From assembly GCF_026586805.1 (NCBI RefSeq), contig NZ_JAPFHA010000001.1, forward strand, positions 279,849-343,848: 64,000 nt of DNA, given 5' to 3'. The DNA comes from Niveibacterium sp. 24ML (GTDB taxonomy: Bacteria > Pseudomonadota > Gammaproteobacteria > Burkholderiales > Rhodocyclaceae). A program made the translations under genes and the position numbers. Of this stretch, positions 61,366 through 64,000 are shown piece by piece; position 1 is the stretch's first letter, and each line of letters starts with the position of its first letter. Under the pieces are notes generated by a model. The model did no database searches, was not told the DNA's origin, and saw only the letters and a list, made by a program, of their open reading frames with translations.

Positions 61366-63465
61366 TCAACGCGGGTTGTTGGGACTCAACTCATGATCCC
61401 AAACGTTACCGAACGCATCGATGCCCGTCACGGAAGCCCATACCCATATCGGCGGGCTCAGATGCTTGAGGTCCATCGTTTGAGAGACTGGAAGCGCAAC
61501 ACCAGGATCCACGTTATAGAGATTGCGATGCTCGGATGTCTCATGACTCTGGACAACCGGATTCGTGTCTCTTTCATTGACCCAGAGGTTCAACTGACTG
61601 ATCCGATAGCCGGGCGTCGTCGGCGCAGTCCAGTTCAACGTTACCTTCTTGCCTACCGCGAACGGCCCTGTTGAGTCGTTGTAGATATTGGCAATCGAGA
61701 ACTCGTGCGCATCATCAACTTGCAACTGTGGGAATAGTTCCGCGCGGCGTGCATACGCCTCATCTTCCAACACTGGCTTCGCTCTCAGCTTTGCGGTCTG
61801 CGTGGCGATGAGTTGATTGCTTGCGTCGTAGAGCTTGAACATGTACTCAGAGCCCCGATCAACCTCTGCCCAATTCATGCGGCACTCGGGGATGCTGGGC
61901 ATGTCTACACAGCGGTCGGTGTTGAACGCATTCCACGCGCCCGCAGCGTCGTTCATGAACACCCAATTGGAACGAGGCATTTCGGCTGGCGGCCTGATCA
62001 GGGTGAGACCAACATTGGGTAACCCAGGCCCCGTAACCGTTATCTTCTGGATCGCAGCATTAGTTCGATTGAGCGGCACCCAGAGAATCAAATAGCTGGA
62101 CACCCGGGCGTCGGGTTGAGCGAAGTATTGGGTGTACCGGCCGTGCAGGAATCTCTGGATGTCCGTCTCCACTCCCTCGTACCACCCAAACGTCACAGTG
62201 CCATCGATCGCAGGGCCAATCCAGAGATCGATATCCGCGCCGTTCCCGTTTTTCACTGTGCGCATGTAGTTTTCACCGACCTTCTTCGCGCCGGACAGCG
62301 CCATGAAATCAGCAAGCGTGAGCGGTTTCTCTTTCAACCGCGAACTCAGGTAGACCCCGACGCGGGCGGCCAACCCATTGCCAACGAGCATCCACTTTCC
62401 GCCAGTACGCTGAACGACCAGACGTTCGCCGCCCGGCTGGAAGCCAGTGCGGAAGAGGCTGCGATATGAGATCTCCATGGTGTCAGCATCGATCACGCGC
62501 TCGACACGCAAGGCATCAAAACGAACCCCCTGATAGCTGAACGCCCCCCAGTTGAGATCACCAACCGCGCGCAATTCAGACTCAATGAACTCATCCCGGT
62601 TCAGTCCGTCATGGTAGAAGTTGGGAGCCAGATAGGGTTCGATCGCACTGGAAGCAGGGATTCCGTCGGTAAACTGCGCCGCCAACGCGTTGAGCATGGC
62701 CTGTATACCCGCAAGATCCGATACGAGTGCATCCATCGAAGCGGCTGGCACAGCCGCCAGTTTCGTCGCGTCAGAGCTGCCCGGTTCCACAGAAATCGTG
62801 CTTGCGCCGTTGACGAGAGCCACCAGATAGCCAGTCCCCGAAGGCGTCACCTTGAGCCCATCGAGTGCTTTGTCTAATCCCGTATGATCGGGTTTGAACT
62901 CGGTCGTACGCAGGTCAACGGTGTCAATGCCTACACTCTTGAAAACCGCCTCCAAGCGTGCCTCGAGTGCCGTTTCCGCGGCCGCGACGGTCGCAGCACT
63001 GATCTTGGAAAGATCCATGGCGCCCGCTTCAAGTAGCGATTCTGGGCGCCCCCCCAAGATCGTCGCTGCCATCATCTCCGTGAGCGGCGTGACATTGACC
63101 GCGTTCTTGCCAATGTCATCAGCGGTGGCGATCGAGTGCAGGAAGATGGTTTCACCGCCGACCGTTCCAAACACTTGAATCAGGAACGGTGCTGTCATTC
63201 CGGCAACGTCGAGCTTGTAAACCCCGTTGGCATCTGCAATCGCTTTTGACTTGGCGCCCTTGGCATCAAGTATCGTCACCTCGGCCGACTGAATCATCGC
63301 GCCCGAAGCGACGGTGCCCGTAAGGGTGCCGGGTGAGCAGTTCGAGCAAACCTGCACCGGCGGTGGCGTCGGAGCCACACTGTCAGAGTCCGACCCGCCG
63401 CCACAGGCAGCGAGTGCCATGGAAATTGATGACGCCAATAGCGTCCGCGCGAATGTCTTTTTCAT
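61366..63465 (-). CDS. Large lipoprotein of unknown function
   Basis: This 699-residue protein has signal MKKTFARTLLASSISMALAAC with Cys21 lipidated, then GGG and an Asp/Ser/Pro linker. CSNCSPGTLTGTVASGAMIQ begins a carboxypeptidase-regulatory or Big-like beta domain (about residues 45-110), followed by a helical region (about 115-260) and a beta-rich half. No enzyme motif was found. Base use is more AT-rich than most of the window, as in the stretch beyond it. Confidence 0.78.
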   Translation of the reverse strand: MKKTFARTLLASSISMALAACGGGSDSDSVAPTPPPVQVCSNCSPGTLTGTVASGAMIQSAEVTILDAKGAKSKAIADANGVYKLDVAGMTAPFLIQVFGTVGGETIFLHSIATADDIGKNAVNVTPLTEMMAATILGGRPESLLEAGAMDLSKISAATVAAAETALEARLEAVFKSVGIDTVDLRTTEFKPDHTGLDKALDGLKVTPSGTGYLVALVNGASTISVEPGSSDATKLAAVPAASMDALVSDLAGIQAMLNALAAQFTDGIPASSAIEPYLAPNFYHDGLNRDEFIESELRAVGDLNWGAFSYQGVRFDALRVERVIDADTMEISYRSLFRTGFQPGGERLVVQRTGGKWMLVGNGLAARVGVYLSSRLKEKPLTLADFMALSGAKKVGENYMRTVKNGNGADIDLWIGPAIDGTVTFGWYEGVETDIQRFLHGRYTQYFAQPDARVSSYLILWVPLNRTNAAIQKITVTGPGLPNVGLTLIRPPAEMPRSNWVFMNDAAGAWNAFNTDRCVDMPSIPECRMNWAEVDRGSEYMFKLYDASNQLIATQTAKLRAKPVLEDEAYARRAELFPQLQVDDAHEFSIANIYNDSTGPFAVGKKVTLNWTAPTTPGYRISQLNLWVNERDTNPVVQSHETSEHRNLYNVDPGVALPVSQTMDLKHLSPPIWVWASVTGIDAFGNVWDHELSPNNPR

Positions 63466-64000
63466 GAGTTGCTCCCCTATTCAAACGATTGTTTGTCATA
63501 GGGCGCCCTGCTTCGTTCTAGGCCACCACCTCCCTCAAGACGGCAAAAGAGCAAACCATTCGAGACTTTTGTCACACAGCAATTCACTGCTCGCTGGCGA
63601 CTCCCGCGTCGATTTGATCTTCCCCATAAACCCGCGAAAAACGCAGTGCAGGACATCGTCAACTGCCAGAGACGACGATGCCAACTCAATTCCCGGCAGA
63701 AGCTCCAGATCCAGCATTTTCAGTAATGCCAGAAGCGCTGCGAATCCATTCAAAGCAGATAGGGATGTCTGATCAAGTTGGGCCGCACTGGCCATTGCCC
63801 TCACCGACAATCCGCCCGTTTTCGATGGGCGCAGCCCTTTAGCCCTGTAGTGCGGGTCACTAACAGGGTGATGCAAAACCCCGTGAACGATTCGGGGATG
63901 CAGTTGTCGTAGGGATAAGCGTACCACCCCAGGCAGAGCAACGATGCGCGGCGAAGTCGATCCCCAATCCTCGATGTTCCATTACTTCTCGGTCGAGTCG
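63466..64000. other. Right-end region without a recognised gene
   Basis: This 535-bp stretch upstream of the large lipoprotein contains an open frame on the minus strand (63535-63927, 130 codons; ALNGFAALLALLKMLDLELL) and one on the plus strand (63314-63772, which overlaps the lipoprotein), neither with a recognisable family or a good ribosome site. It may hold the lipoprotein promoter and a partial or degraded gene that continues beyond the window. Confidence 0.45.

Overview
The window looks like chromosomal DNA of a high-GC Gram-negative bacterium, most probably a betaproteobacterium of the Rhodocyclales or a close relative. The reasons are a complete ybgC-tolQRAB-pal-cpoB-queEC cluster ending in two tRNA-Lys genes, glnA beside ntrBC with a sigma-54/NtrC promoter, lutABC, several lipoproteins with Cys-poly-Gly starts, and very dense gene packing with many ATGA/TGATG overlaps. 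No phage, insertion sequence, CRISPR array or rRNA was recognised. The genus call is inference from gene order and composition only.

Layout. 1-2516: end of a DUF58 gene and a TPR/2OG-oxygenase-like protein. 2581-9214: Tol-Pal envelope operon, queuosine genes and two tRNA-Lys genes. 9270-14550: HerA-like ATPase, yebC, a small orphan gene, EamA transporter, ruvC, lipoprotein. 14651-19397: lutABC lactate oxidation, followed at 2 bp by a SigZ-like sigma factor, an ArsP/DUF318 permease and a CxxC thioredoxin-like protein. 19480-22925 (minus): ChrA and a UvrD-type helicase. 23541-30128 (minus): birA, coaX, then an SPFH-SHOCT protein, a DUF4178 zinc-ribbon membrane protein, an unannotated 46-residue gene, DUF350 and a membrane-anchored spermidine-synthase-like enzyme. 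30267-35171 (minus): ntrC, ntrB, a DUF4124 protein and glnA, with terminator, sigma-54 promoter and two NtrC boxes. 35289-41191: rhodanese, nadA, tandem chalcone-isomerase-like genes, outer-membrane MetA-type protein, CoA-transferase. 41343-48269: VgrG, a bifunctional peptidoglycan-targeting type VI effector and two exported candidate immunity proteins. 48479-52817: YbhP-like phosphodiesterase, ClsB, LytS/LytTR two-component pair, YiaA. 53025-64000: GH31 and esterase lipoproteins, metallophosphoesterase, DUF188, NTF2-like, orphan amino-acid-binding protein, GNAT, large lipoprotein, and an unexplained right end.

How the parts fit. Tol-Pal with CpoB keeps the outer membrane tethered during division. 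NtrBC most likely drives glnA through the promoter seen here. The VgrG island looks like a delivered cell-wall toxin with its protection genes, and base use shifts towards AT in its distal part, which suggests acquisition. The least explained and most interesting unit is the SPFH/DUF4178/46-aa/DUF350/aminopropyltransferase operon, which looks like an envelope-stress or membrane polyamine system.
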